Source of the DNA: Chelonoidis abingdonii
Taxonomy: Eukaryota > Chordata > Testudines > Testudinidae
Direction: 5' to 3'
DNA: 64,000 nucleotides
Assembly (NCBI RefSeq): GCF_003597395.2
Contig: NC_133782.1
Location: 1,333,145-1,397,144, forward strand
The notes below the pieces were generated by a model. It did no database searches. It was not told where the DNA came from and saw only the letters and a list, made by a program, of their open reading frames with translations. Below are positions 45,887-56,963 of this stretch, in pieces. Position 1 is the stretch's first letter. Every line of letters begins with the position of its first letter. The position numbers and the translations under genes are program-made.

Positions 45887-46560
45887 TGTGATGGGGCAAG
45901 GCCAGATGGCTACAGTAAAGTACTGAGGAACAGGTATGTTAGCCCCAGGCTAAACAAATCCCTAGTACCATGGTAACAAAATGGCAGTTGCTCCAGGTTA
46001 ATCAAGGCACCTGGGGCCAATTAAGATCTTTCTAGAAAGGCATGGGATAGCACATTGATTAGAACACCTACAAGCCATCAACGCAGACCCCAGCTAGTCA
46101 GGGCACTGGTTTAAAAAGGGAGCTCACTCCAGTCAGGTGGGGAAGGAGCCATAAAAAAAAAAAAGGAGGGAAGTGCGTATGAGGAGCTGGGAAGCCAAGA
46201 GGCAGCAAGGAGGATGAGGCTGAGCTACTGGAAGATGAGAATTACAGAACACCAAGGAGGAAGGTCCTGTGGTGAGGAAAAGAAGGTGTTTGGAAGAGGC
46301 TATGGGGAAGTAGCCCAGGGAGTTGTAGCTGTCATGCAGCTGTTACAGGAGGCACTATAGACAGCTGCAATCCACAGGGCCCTGGGCTGGAACCCGGAGT
46401 AGAGGGCGGGCCTGGGTTCCCCCCAAACCTTGCAACTCCTGATCAGACGCAGGAGGAGTTGACCCAGACTCTGGGTTCCACCAGAGAGGAAGATTGCTGA
46501 GGTGAGCAAATCTGCCAATAAGTGCAGGACCCACCAAGGTAAAGGAGGAACTTTGTCACA
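45887..46560 (+). mobile_element. Solo LTR, 674 bp, inside the U12-type intron
   Basis: It begins TGTGATGG and ends TTGTCACA. ACTG flanks both sides (45883-45886 and 46561-46564); a fifth A could be shared. A TATA-like tttaaaaagg at about 46111 supports + orientation, consistent with the turtle family I recall. It lies 91 bp downstream of the minor-spliceosome donor. Confidence 0.82.
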
Positions 46561-47164
46561 ACTGCTAGATATTTTTTCTCTTCCCTCCCACCGCTTTAAA
46601 TTTTCATCATCTTTTGTTCACCTGAAACCTTTCTTTACTCAGCTGCTCTCTCTCCTGAACCTTTCAGTGTCCTTATTTTCCCCTGCCGAGCTGTTAATGT
46701 ACATGTCATCTCATTTGAGGAATTAGCCTTAATTTCATTTTTAAAGGTTTTGTTTGGGCACTCATATAAAATGGAGGGCTAATCACAGACAAGCATGCAA
46801 TGCACTTTCCTTTACGAATGCTGCTGAGGATATGGCACCTGAATGCTAGCTTGCATCCATTCATGCTATTTATTCCAGTCCTTGTTCCCCAAAGGTTCTA
46901 CCAGGGAACCTCAGTTTTGGCCTGTGTCTGCTGTGTACCAGTGGTTTGTCTGTCCTGAACAGAAGCACCATAACTGCACTAATTCCTTTTGTTGCCAGGA
47001 CATCTGACCTTCAGCTTAGAAGCAGACTGACACAAGAAACTTGGCTTACCAGTGATGTGCATGAGAGGCAAAGACTAGTTTAACCTAACTTAAAATCATG
47101 TAATGGCTTCCCCCTCTTCCATTCCGGAGGGAGGCTGCATGTACTGTGTTTGAACCAGCATTAG
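46561..47164. other. Intron sequence, nothing specific recognised
   Basis: No feature supported. Confidence 0.35.
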
Positions 47165-47395
47165 TGAACTAATGAGGCGGCCTGATCCAAGGGTAGGGCA
47201 CTGGATTGGGAGATGAGACCAGGGGTTTCTTCCAGTGGCTCGCTGGGCAAGTCACTTCCAATCTCTCCGCGTCCTTTTTTCCATTTGTGAAAAAGCAGAT
47301 GATAATGCCTGACATTTTTCTTAGGCCCTTTGAGATTCCCAGGTTAAAAGTGCTGTAAAAATGCTAAATATTTATTATTTTGTGATTTAAGGATG
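47165..47395 (+). mobile_element. MIR/CORE-SINE-like element
   Basis: ctgggcaagtcacttccaat, ttccatttgtgaaaaagcag and atgataatgcctgac, then a 3' tail with ctttgagattcccaggttaa and agtgctgtaaaaatgctaaa, match the full order of a MIR-like SINE. Confidence 0.65.
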
Positions 47396-48935
47396 TCATT
47401 TTTCTCTTTTTAGCAATTTTTTTCTTGCATTTAAGGCACTATATTTTTTTAAAAAAATGATACAATCTTTGCAAATGGATATAGTGATATTATAAAAACA
47501 TATTTTTAAAATCTCATGACATTGCAGTTTTCATCAGAGAGCGCTATTTACAGGGTTGACTATTTTAACTTGCATCTAACATAACCTTGGTCTGCTAGAA
47601 TGCTGATCTCTGCAAAGCCAACACTGCTGCTGTCTTATCTGTGATCTGTAATAGAAATTATTCTCAAGTATAAGGTTGTTAACAATTTACTGTTGTACAG
47701 CAGGAAATGCCTACCATGCATAACCAGTTTCATGGACATGATGGTTTAATATTTTATACTTTCACCAGAGACCTCAGGCTTTTTGTGAACAATGTGCACT
47801 GCACTGAAAGGTTATCTTGAATTTGTCATTCTAAGGGAAAACATAAACTGTGGGGATTTTGACTGGGATCAGAGGGCTGGTTCATGGTGACCTTAAGAAC
47901 TGGAGCATATGGGAACACAGCTTGTTTTGTCCTTTCAGCCATAAAAAGGTGTGTCTTGGGATCACTTGTTAAGGGCTTGTCAGTATTTACACTGCTAGCT
48001 TCTCTTCCCCCCCGCCCCCTTTTTTTTTTTTTTTTTTGGTAAAGGAGTCAAAACTTGTTTGTCAGTTAGTTTGGGGGCAGAAATTTGGCCTGCGAGCTGT
48101 AAACCTGGGAGAAGACGTATTTCTTGTTACAGGCTTGTAGAAATCTCTTCAGATGTGTTGGAAGCAGACTGTAGGCTGCAGTAGCACCTCTCTGTATGCT
48201 AGGTTATTGCTCAAGCCAAAAATGCAAAAACTATTGAAATGAAGCTCCTAGACGTGCAGGAAATAGGGTTCTTCATTCAGGTCTCCTGGTGGCTTTACTA
48301 AAACTAAACAGGATAAGGTTTACACCAAAGGACAGGTTCTTCACACTTCATTTGGATTAGTGCCTTGGAGGGGCTAATGCAGGGAGGGGATGAATCCCAG
48401 GTGATCTGTTTAGGTAGCTGTTCAACTGAGTTAGTGCAAAAGATGTGAGTAAAAGATAATGACTAGGCTGTGACTTAAATTAGCAAAAGTCAGGAGAGCC
48501 AGAGAAGCCTTTTCCTTTGTCCTGAACTCACCTGCACAACTGGCATCCTTGTTGGCAGGCTCAGTAGAGATTCCATGGATGGAAGTGCCATAGAAGCTCC
48601 ACTATCCTGACCACTAGAGAGACTGCAGCACAATCAAACAGGTAGCCTGGGGGAAAACATCCTGCACGTGCCATGGTGCATTTCTAACGTGGCTAGAGGA
48701 TTTTACAGTTTCTTTAGCACTAGCAATTTGGTGTTGTCTTTAGTGGGAAATGTATAGGTGACCGTTTCAAAAGTGACCTAGGAACCTGTCACTGGCTTTT
48801 AATGGGGCTTGGGCTCCTAAGTCACTTAAACACTTCAAAACTGTATTTATATGTTTAGGTGAGCAGAGGCCTGACTTGGATGTTTTACAAGCGTAACCTG
48901 TGTTTTTGTATCAGCAAAACTAGTCTCGCCTCAGT
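47396..48935. other. Intron sequence, nothing specific recognised
   Basis: A T homopolymer of about 19 bases lies at 48021-48039 after a C tract. No other feature. Confidence 0.35.
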
Positions 48936-49140
48936 AAGGGTAGGTCTACTCTACAAGTGAAGGTGTGATTGTAGCACAGGTAGATGATACCTGTGCTAGC
49001 CTCAGTCTCGCTAGCATGGGTAACAGTAGCTGTGTAGACGTGGCAGGATGGGCTTCAGCAAGGTCCATCCCACCCCATCTGCAGTACTGTTGTTGCCCGT
49101 GCTAGCTAGATTAAAGCTGGTGCAGGTATATCTCCTCATG
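48936..49140. mobile_element. MITE-like element of the 'GTCTAC' type
   Basis: agggtaggtctactctacaa at the left with gctagcatgggtaacagtag, ctgtgtagacgtggc and gcccgtgctagctagattaa inside resemble a common reptile MITE. The inverted structure is partial. Confidence 0.45.
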
Positions 49141-50160
49141 CCAAACTCACCCCCTTACATGGGTGCTGCTGCATGTGAAGTAGGTACTATCACTTACTGA
49201 TCTGAGGATTCTGCAGTGCCTGGATGTAGCAGTTTGACATGGGAATGAAATGGCAGTCATATTACAGAATTTCCTGGGTCTGTTTAAGTCAGGACTGTAA
49301 CCTTATTAAATAATGAAGTATATAAAAATACATTTCCATTCTTACATAAATGAATGCCTAGTTTATTAGCCTGTGGATTTTAAAAAGATCCTTCAGATTC
49401 TTGTTATGTAGGACATCATGACAACTGGATTTCTTGTTCTGTCCCAGTGGGAATTGGGCAGGATTGATGAGTGTGTCTGAGAGAATAGGAAGTTGGTCTA
49501 ATGAGAGGCAATACGTCTGGCTGTACTGAAGAGCTGTGTAGCTATCAAAAGAACCATGTGTGTTACAGCCCAGTGTTAATGAATTAAAATTGGCTGGCAG
49601 GATTTTTGCAATTTTCCTGTGGGGTGCATGGTTATAGATGCATGCTGTCCTAATTGGGCCAGGCAGAAAACGGTTATCATTCCATCGTCATATTACGGCC
49701 TTGTTCATGGGGTGCATGCTATGCCAAGTTAGCGATGGTATCATGGGAGGATAATGCACACAAATCAAGTTGCTACATTTTTCTGTGCTCCTAACTAGAG
49801 TTTTAACAATTGCTACAATGTAAAATGGCTGGTAACCAGTTGAACCAGCTCTGGAGTACTTAATTGGTTTAAAACTGACAAAAAGCAAATGGCAGTTGGG
49901 GAACAGTGAAATTGCCAAATACAACAAATAGATGATCATGTTGCAGGATTACTCCCAATTACTAAAATCAGTTAGTTTTAGTGCTTATGAAAACAAGGAC
50001 TGCTAAAGCAGTGCCTGCACTTATGCTTGGTCTTCTTCTGTTGCTTTGCTGTGCTCTGCTCGTCACACGCTCCTTGCTATTCCAGTCTCGGCAGTCGGTG
50101 AGCAATCACGCTCACGTGCCAAGTATGAAGATAAATGAGGTCTTGATTATGACTTTGGTT
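49141..50160. other. Intron sequence ahead of exon 5
   Basis: Nothing specific recognised apart from the U12 branch site that follows. Confidence 0.35.
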
Positions 50161-50178
50161 ATCCTTAACATCTCCCAC
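50161..50178 (+). promoter_or_regulatory. U12-type branch site and AC acceptor
   Basis: ATCCTTAAC at 50161-50169 matches the U12 branch-site consensus TTCCTTAAC except at one base. The likely branch adenosine is 50168 (or 50167). The intron ends in AC at 50177-50178, ten bases further on. This short spacing and the lack of a long polypyrimidine tract are typical of minor-class introns. With the matching ATATCCTT donor at 45796, the intron is 4383 bp long. Confidence 0.93.
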
Positions 50179-50276
50179 ATGTGTCCATAGCTGTGGTGGA
50201 TCTGCTTCAAGAACTGACGGACATAGACACGCTCCATGAGAGTGAAGACGGAGCTGAAGTCCTCATTGATGCTCTA
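50179..50276 (+). CDS. CTNNBL1: CTNNBL1 coding exon 5
   Basis: The exon is 98 nt: two bases completing Asp, then 32 codons, about residues 157-188. It encodes VSIAVVDLLQELTDIDTLHE then SEDGAEVLIDAL, an armadillo-repeat helix pair. The start is set by the U12-type AC acceptor immediately upstream. The donor is a strong GTAAGT at 50277. The third residue of the SEDG motif is Glu and the next Asp, a conservative difference from the SEEG form I recall in mammals. Confidence 0.95.
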
Positions 50277-50368
50277 GTAAGTAGCAATTTCAGTAGCTCC
50301 AGATTAGGTTGATCAGTGGCCACCTTACAGAGGGGAAGGATGTGTTTTTAGATTTTTTATACCTGTGG

Positions 50369-50785
50369 CATCAATGTTCCCTCTAATATTTTACACCCAT
50401 GTGCGGAATGAATTTTGTTATGTGCACCAATATGGAGGTAATGTATGGTGGGGGTGGAGCTGAGGGGTTCGGAGTGTGGGAGGCAGCTCAGTGCTGGGGA
50501 GAGGGTTGGGCTGCGGGGTGGATGAGGGCTCTGTCTGGGTTTTTGGGCTCTAGGGTGAGTCTCAGGATGAGGGGCGTGGGGTGCAGGCTTCCCTCGGGCT
50601 GCAGTGGGGAGAGAGAACTCCTCTCAGCCCTTTCTGGCTGTGGTAGCTCCTGGGCCGAGGGACAGGTGCCTTTCCCTGGCCGAGGCAGCTCGGGGGCTGG
50701 GGCCAGGGGAAGCAGCCCTTCCCCGCCTGCACGGCCTTTGATAGCCTGCTATGTAGCCGTGCAGCTTAGAGGGAACTTAGCCTGT
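50369..50785. mobile_element. TIR element, about 415 bp, in CTNNBL1 intron 5
   Basis: The ends GTTCCCTCTAA and TTAGAGGGAAC are inverted repeats. CCTGTGG occurs just outside both sides (50362-50368 and 50781-50787), possibly a target-site duplication with a few bases of drift. The interior is G-rich, with the frame 50399-50821 open by composition only. Confidence 0.65.
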
Positions 50786-51194
50786 GGTTCTCAGTGCGGG
50801 GCAGAACTGTGTTGCTCCTAGTCTGTTTGAATAATCCATTTTCTTTTGAAAGGCGTTGAGATACTGTGAGTACAGCCATGACGGGTTTCTTTTCTGGTAT
50901 GAACGAATTCTTGGGGCAAGTTCCTCCTCTGCATCACCAGACCACCTGATTTTTGAAAGGAAGAGCTTGTTTTTAATTAGCTTTGTGTGGGGATGACATG
51001 TTTTTCTGTGATATATCTTACTGTGCTTCCTGTATTGTTATAGCAGGAGAATGATGGCAGTTCTGTGACAGCAGCACAGTGTCATGTTGAATTAAATAGG
51101 ATCTTGATACCCGCTCTTGTGCTTCCCTTGCAAAGCAAGGCAGTTCTCCGATCTACTCATACTGGGAAAATTGAAATCTGACATAGTTGGTTCA

Positions 51195-51345
51195 GAGATT
51201 TTTATTACTTTTTTTTAAAGCGCAGAAGGGCCATTTTGATCATCTAGTCTGACCTCCTGCATAATGCAGCCCATAGATGTTCACCCAATATTGCCTGCTT
51301 CAAGCCAACTAACAACAGCATGATCCTACCAAGGAAAATGCTCAA
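51195..51345 (-). mobile_element. CR1-like 3' fragment, antisense
   Basis: aagggccattttgatcatct, agtctgacctcctgcataat and gcagcccatagatg are the reverse complement of the CR1-type 3' end seen on the + strand at 1180-1230. Confidence 0.6.
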
Positions 51346-52399
51346 AATTCTTCATGTATAATCCAACAAACTCATCCTGCCACATACTTATTCTAAGAGT
51401 GGAAGAGAGTTTAATTATCCCTTTATTCCACAGAGAAAACAACTGCGTGTTGTGGTCATGTACCAGTTGAAAAGGCACTACTACTGACGTCTTACTTTCC
51501 CTCGTGAAGAAACTCTCTGTCTAGTTAACAGTACCGAGTGCCTCTCATCTGCTATGTTGGTGGGATGCCCTCTTTTCCTGGTGTTTGGGCAGGATATTCT
51601 TTTTCACAGCATTGTAGTAGAAGGTGAAAGCTCTCAGTGTGAGCAGGAGTACATTGCAGGGAAGGGATGCCATTAGAACTATTTGTAACAGTATGCAAGA
51701 GATGGAGTCCATTCTCCTTTCAGGCATTTCTCCAAGTGAATTGCTGTGTTTGTGAAACACCTAGACTCTGGCTTGGTCTCGGCTAGGGATTATGGTTTTT
51801 TAGAGGAGCAGAGTGAGAAGACAGCTGTATTTTCTCCTACAATCCCTCTTGCCTAGTTGCTGTAATGTTGCCTTCCACAAGTTAATTACAGTAGCCCTGA
51901 GCTGAGTTCCTCTGGCTGGCCTCTGGGCTGTTTTTAATTACTATCCCTTCATAGAAGGGTTGCTGGATGAATGAAATGGAAGAGGGGAGCTGATAGGGAG
52001 GATCCTTTCTATACAATGCACTGAAAGCAGTACATTGAACAAAAGCTATTTCTGTGTGTTTCTTGTCACCAGTCCGCAATAGCCAGGTTTGATTGTTCAC
52101 TTGAAAGAAACAGGTCAGCCATGTCATGAGAAAACCCGAGCTATCTACTTCTAGAATCTAGATGGCTCCTTTATTTTAAGGATGTGGGCATCACCCTGGG
52201 AGGCCTGCTTAGAGATTGTTGCATTACCTACTACAGCAAGCTAAACCCTGCTGTTACTGCACTCGCTGAACTTATAGAAAACTTCAGTTAGCAAATGGGA
52301 TTCGTGATTGGGGAGACACTGTGCTTGCATTTTCCACTCTCCTATTTAAAACTGAGGATTGTCACATTAGATTTTAGCTAGTAGCAGGACTAAAGTAAT
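51346..52399. other. Intron sequence, nothing specific recognised
   Basis: No feature supported. Confidence 0.35.
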
Positions 52400-52605
52400 G
52401 CTGGGATCCAGAAACGCCAGAATCTGGATTTCCGTTTCTGCTATTGACTTGCTCTGTGACCTGGAACATGTCATTTCATCTCCATGTATGGGGAGTGGAG
52501 ATCTTAACATGGGTGTTGCATGCCGAAATGTACCGATGTGTTGAGGTATGTAAGCTCTCTGGGGCAGGGGATGTCTTCCTGTATGGTGCACAGAGCCTGG
52601 GCTTT
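52400..52605 (+). mobile_element. MIR/CORE-SINE-like element
   Basis: gctattgacttgctctgtga with cctggaacatgtcatttcat and a 3' part taagctctctggggcaggg match the MIR-like order. Diverged. Confidence 0.5.
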
Positions 52606-53372
52606 AGCTCAGCCCATGCGTAAGTGCGACTCACCTTGTTGTGATGGAGCATTAGCAGGCGTTAGAATGAGCTAGGTAAGGTGAGCTTACATCACACCTT
52701 TCAATCCTAGGCAAAGCAGTGCCCAAGTGAACGCCATCCAAGGCTTTCCCCAAACTGCCATAAAAGTCACATTCATTTTTAATCATTTACAGTTGGCTCT
52801 GGCCAGGGTGGCTACGTGATGTCACACTTAATGGAAGCCAAACCCATCCTTTTTTAAACCTGTCTTTCTGCACCTAGAACTAAGACTTCCCTCAGTGTGA
52901 CTGCTGTCCCCTTATGTTGTGATGCTGCCTTCACAGGCATTGTTTCAGCTGCTTTCTGACAGCCAAGGAAAAAATCCAGATAAACCATCAACAAGCAGTT
53001 GAAACCAGGGGAGCTGCTTTTATAGCTGACAGGCAGCTGATGTGTCTCACACTTTGAAATTCAGGGAGATTATAAATCAATCAGGGTGATTTAGGGAATA
53101 ACAGACTGTGAAAAGGTTCATATTTTTCCTCCAGATGTTTGTTTTATCTGACACAAAAATTGTCTAATTAAGAAAAATGAAGTGGTGAATTTACTTTGTG
53201 TATCCTTTGCTAGCTCTGAGATTTCAGAGCACGATTGTTCATGTCTCCTGATCAGAGGCATGTTTTCTGGCGTATTTCTGTTGTGCTTATTGATTTTCCC
53301 CCCCCACTCCCCCTTTCTCTCCCATCTCCACCCCAATCCTCTTTTTTTCTCCATGTGGTCTCAATGCCTTAG
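52606..53372. other. Intron sequence ahead of exon 6
   Basis: Nothing specific apart from the pyrimidine-rich tract serving exon 6. Confidence 0.35.
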
Positions 53373-53466
53373 GTTGATGGCCAGGTTGTTGCCTTGCTGG
53401 TCCAGAATTTAGAGCGCCTAGATGAAGGTGTAAAAGAGGAGGCTGACGGAGTCCATAACACGCTTG
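53373..53466 (+). CDS. CTNNBL1: CTNNBL1 coding exon 6
   Basis: The exon is 94 nt, 31 codons plus one base, about residues 189-219. It encodes VDGQVVALLVQNLERLDE followed by GVKEEADGVHNTL, a typical armadillo helix set. The acceptor is tgccttag after a long C/T tract at about 53299-53350. The donor is GTAAGG at 53467. The last g joins cg of the next exon to make a conserved Ala. Confidence 0.95.
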
Positions 53467-53800
53467 GTAAGGGGATATTACAGTACAGTATCTCTTTCTG
53501 ATACAGTCAACAGAGGGGCGGGTGTATGTAGTCTGTCTCTGAACTACCACAGGGGGCAGAAAAGACCTTGCGTGAATTTCGTGTAATACTGTTTTTTCAT
53601 TTAGCTCGCATGTAATAAAGCATAAATCTGTTCAACGGATAACTTCATTACAGGAAGCTGTATTATTTTAAGAGGCTTCTTCCTCTTCATGTATTAAAAT
53701 ATTAAATGTATTTTTCTGTGGTCTGCCAAAAGAGTATCTTCATTTATCACAGCTGTGTTTCTTAGGAATAAATGTGCCATTAATTTGTTACCATCTAGAG

Positions 53801-54073
53801 CAGTGTTTCTCAAATGCAGATTTTTCTGCGGTCCTGGGTGGAGATGGGGGAAGGAGGGCAAAGCAGTGGCCCCTCCCTGCAGCTCCCAGCTGTTTCTCCT
53901 GGCTGCCTTGGTGTTTGCTGGCACCACCATTAGGGGATCAGCAGCCTGCATCACGAAGCCTCCTGTGGGCTCCGGGAAGCACCTCAGCAAACACATGGGG
54001 CCAGTGTGTGTGTTCAGCAGGCTTTGGGTTTCAGGCCCTTAGGCCACCAAAAAACTTGTTCTGAGAACCCCTG
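53801..54073. mobile_element. hAT-type non-autonomous transposon, 273 bp
   Basis: It starts CAGTGTTTCTCAAA and ends TTCTGAGAACCCCTG, imperfect inverted repeats. It is flanked by perfect 8-bp duplications ATCTAGAG at 53793-53800 and 54074-54081, the hAT hallmark. No transposase is encoded. Confidence 0.88.
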
Positions 54074-54340
54074 ATCTAGAGCCCAGGAAATATACCCTAT
54101 AACACAGTGGCTCTCGGCCCTTCCAGACAACTGTACCCCTTTCAGGAGGCTGATTTGTCTTACGTACCCCCAAGCTTCGCCTCACTTAAAATCTACTTGC
54201 TTACAAAATCAGACATAAAAATACAGAAGTGTAACAGCCACTATTACTGAAAAATGACTTTCTCATTTTTACCATATCATTCTAAAATAAATCAATTGGA
54301 AAATAAATAGTGTACTTACATTTCAGTGTATAGTATGTAG

Positions 54341-55117
54341 CAGTGGTTTTCAAACTTTTTTTCTGGTGACCCAGTTGAAGAAAATTGCTGCCTATGACCC
54401 AGTGGAACTGACGATGAAGAGTTTGGGGTGTGGGAGGGGCTCAGGGCTGGAGCAGAAGGTTGGAGTGTGGGGGTGAGGGCTGCAGGATGGGGCTGGGAAT
54501 GAGGGGTTCAGGGTATAGGAGAGGGATCTGGACTGGAGCAGAGAGTTGGGCTGTGGGAGGGGGTCAGGGCTCTGGGCTCAGGGTGCAGGCTTTGGGATGG
54601 GGCTGAGGATGAGGGGTTTGGGGTGCAGGAAGGTGCTGTGGGTTTGTGTGGGGCTTAGGGCTGGGGCAGGGGATTGGGGTGCAGGCTTACCTAGGGTAGC
54701 TCCCGGTCAGCGGCACAGCAGGGATGCTAAGGCAGGCTTCCTGCCTGTCCTCAGACCATACTGTGCCACGGAAGTGGCCAGCATAGGTCCAGCTCCTAGG
54801 CAGAAGCACACAAGTGGCTCCGCGCAGCTCTTACCCATGGGCACTGCCCCCCACCCCGCTCCATAGCTGGAGCTCGGGGCGAGGGCAGCACACAGAGCTC
54901 CATGGTCACCCAGCCTAGGAGCTGGACCTGCTGCTGGCCGCTTCTGATGCCGCACTGCGCCCTGGAACAGGTAGGGACTAGCCTGCCTTAGCTGGGCAGC
55001 ACCGCGAATGGGACTTCTAATGGCCTGGTCGGTGATGCTGACCAGTGCCAGCATGACCCAGTGCCTTACATTCCGCAACCCAGTACTGGGTTGCGACCTG
55101 CAGTTTGAAAACCACTA
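54341..55117. mobile_element. Nested hAT-like element, about 777 bp
   Basis: It starts CAGTGGTTTTCAAAC and ends with the inverse GTTTGAAAACCACT. The G-rich left part is made of repeated phrases such as ggggtttggggtgcagg. Target-site duplications are not clear. It lies inside the hAT element 54105-55381. Confidence 0.75.
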
Positions 55118-55192
55118 ACAGAGAGAGCAGTATAAACAAGTCATTATCTGTGTGAAATTTTAGTTTGTACTTACTTGGCTAGTGCTTTCTAT

Positions 55193-55278
55193 GTATACAG
55201 CTCTGCATATCTGTGGATATCTGCTGACCAGGTTTGCGTTTCGCGGATCGGATGCGGATCCATGCACATCTCTATTTC
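55193..55278. mobile_element. Short palindromic insertion inside the hAT element
   Basis: gctctgcatatctgtggata, tctgctgaccaggtttgcg and gcggatcggatgcggatcca form a familiar short reptile repeat. It splits the hAT phrase ctttctatgta from tgtagcctgttg. Borders are approximate. Confidence 0.55.
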
Positions 55279-55389
55279 TGTAGCCTGTTGCAAAACTAGG
55301 CAAATATGTAGATGAGTTGATGTACCTACGGAAGACCTCTGAGTACCTCCAGGGTCCACGTCTCCTGGCTGAGAACCACTGCTGTAACA

Positions 55390-56320
55390 ACATTACTTTA
55401 GGGGCCCTCAAACTTTTGCGCAATATGGTAACTCTTTTGCAGAATGCTTCTATTCTGTCATCACCTTCCCCTCTTAGAGTCATGTAGTATCCTTTTGGCA
55501 ACCACAGCAATGGCTCTTAACAAATCATATTAGGAAAATAAATAGATATTTTGGTTTGTCTCTTCATGCAAATGAAAACAGGGAGTGTTAGTACGTTCTG
55601 ACCATCCACACATGTCTCTGGGGGCCACAATTTGTTAACAACTGAGGTACAGTATTTGCTTATTTTAAATGTTCATTATTGTTTCTCTGTAAGCACAGTG
55701 CTTAAAGCGAATGAGAGGCTGTTCTCTGAAAAATTCTTTTTCTTTAGAGTAATCCATTAGGTGGGCTCCATTTCATTGTTTTTACATGCACACTTCTGTG
55801 GCCAGTTCAAATCTGATCTGCAGAACACGCAAAGCTGTGCTGTCAGGGACTTTTGGTACTCATTTAAAGCTGTCATTTTTCTGGCTCTGCATCCTTCCTG
55901 AGAACTGGAGGAACGTGAGGCTGGAAGTAGGAATCTTTGTTTTGTTCACATCACTCTGTGGGAACTAATGTTTGTAATTCAGCCTTTCCCAGCGGGAGTT
56001 GCTGCATGGGATGGTGCAGGAACTCTGGGTAGGGATGAGAGAAAGGTAGTTCACAGCTTCTTCAGACTCCCCCTGCAGGAGCTGGTAACACATGGTCTGG
56101 AGATGGATCACCGTGGAAATGAGAAAATTGAGACAGTGCCCTATACCTAGTGTAGCTTAAATAAGACCTCTAACTTTGAAACAAGAACTGCAGCCCTTGG
56201 AAGGACATTAAAACTGACTGAGCAGTGTGGAGCTGGGAGAGGTGCCTCTATTTGGGAGGGGACTGGAGCACACATGGAAACAAAATGGACTCAGGCTGTG
56301 ATCTGTATCTTTTTTGTCAG
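55390..56320. other. Intron sequence ahead of exon 7
   Basis: Nothing specific recognised. Confidence 0.35.
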
Positions 56321-56412
56321 CGATTGTTGAGAACATGGCAGAGTTCCGGCCAGAAATGTGTACGGAAGCTGCACAGCAGGGCCTCATGCAATGGTTGCTC
56401 AAGAGACTGAAG
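56321..56412 (+). CDS. CTNNBL1: CTNNBL1 coding exon 7
   Basis: The exon is 92 nt: two bases completing Ala, then 30 codons, about residues 221-250. It encodes IVENMAEFRPEMCTEAAQQG then LMQWLLKRLK. The acceptor is tttttgtcag and the donor GTGAGT at 56413. The Trp-Leu-Leu-Lys-Arg segment is a conserved hydrophobic helix of the armadillo-like fold. Confidence 0.95.
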
Positions 56413-56835
56413 GTGAGTTTATTCCCCTTTCATCCTTCAATAATAAGTAACAAGCCAGTGACCTGGAAACTGCTGCGCTTGAAGTGGTGACCGGCATAAA
56501 TACCAAAGGCCCAGGGCTAGTATTCACTCTTCCATTTAATGCAGGTTTCACAGTCCCTTCAATTTCTCCTTCCCTTCTACTCCCAACACCTGTGAGTGCA
56601 ATAGATTTCAAGCCTTCCCTCTTCCAGCCTGGAAAATGTGCCTCTTGAATTTTTTTGTGGAGCACCAAAAATCAGAAGCACATGCTTTTGTATGTTAGCA
56701 CCTGTGCATGGGGCTTAGGGAGTCTGTGGGGAAGTGTTCCAATTTGAGTCTCAGGCTGGTAGAGTGTCTGTAATAATTTGTTTTCTGAGACTTTGCTTTT
56801 CTGTTTGTTTCTCATGTGTTCTGTTTGGTAAATAT

Positions 56836-56963
56836 GGCTCTGATCCTGCAATGAGAGCCATGTAGGTCAACCCGTCTGCCTGCAAGAAGCCCCATTGATA
56901 CCAACAGGGCTCTGCGTGGGTGGTGTAGTCCACCCTTGTGTCCGCAATTGCAGGATCGGGGCC
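56836..56963. mobile_element. Palindromic element (MITE-like), 128 bp
   Basis: ggctctgatcctgcaat at the left is the near-inverse of attgcaggatcggggcc at the right. Same end motif as 18776-18848. Confidence 0.7.

Larger units (their letters stand above)
54105..55381. mobile_element. hAT-type transposon carrying nested insertions
   Basis: The ends CAGTGGCTCTC and CTGAGAACCACTG are inverted repeats. Flanking 8-bp duplications CTATAACA (54097-54104) and CTGTAACA (55382-55389) match at seven of eight positions. The element is interrupted by a second hAT-like element (54341-55117) and a further short palindrome (about 55193-55278), so the original element was only about 410 bp. Confidence 0.85.

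Noticed and set aside
54546..54866. Gly-rich 106-codon open frame
   Set aside because: Lies wholly in a nested hAT element with simple G-rich repeats.
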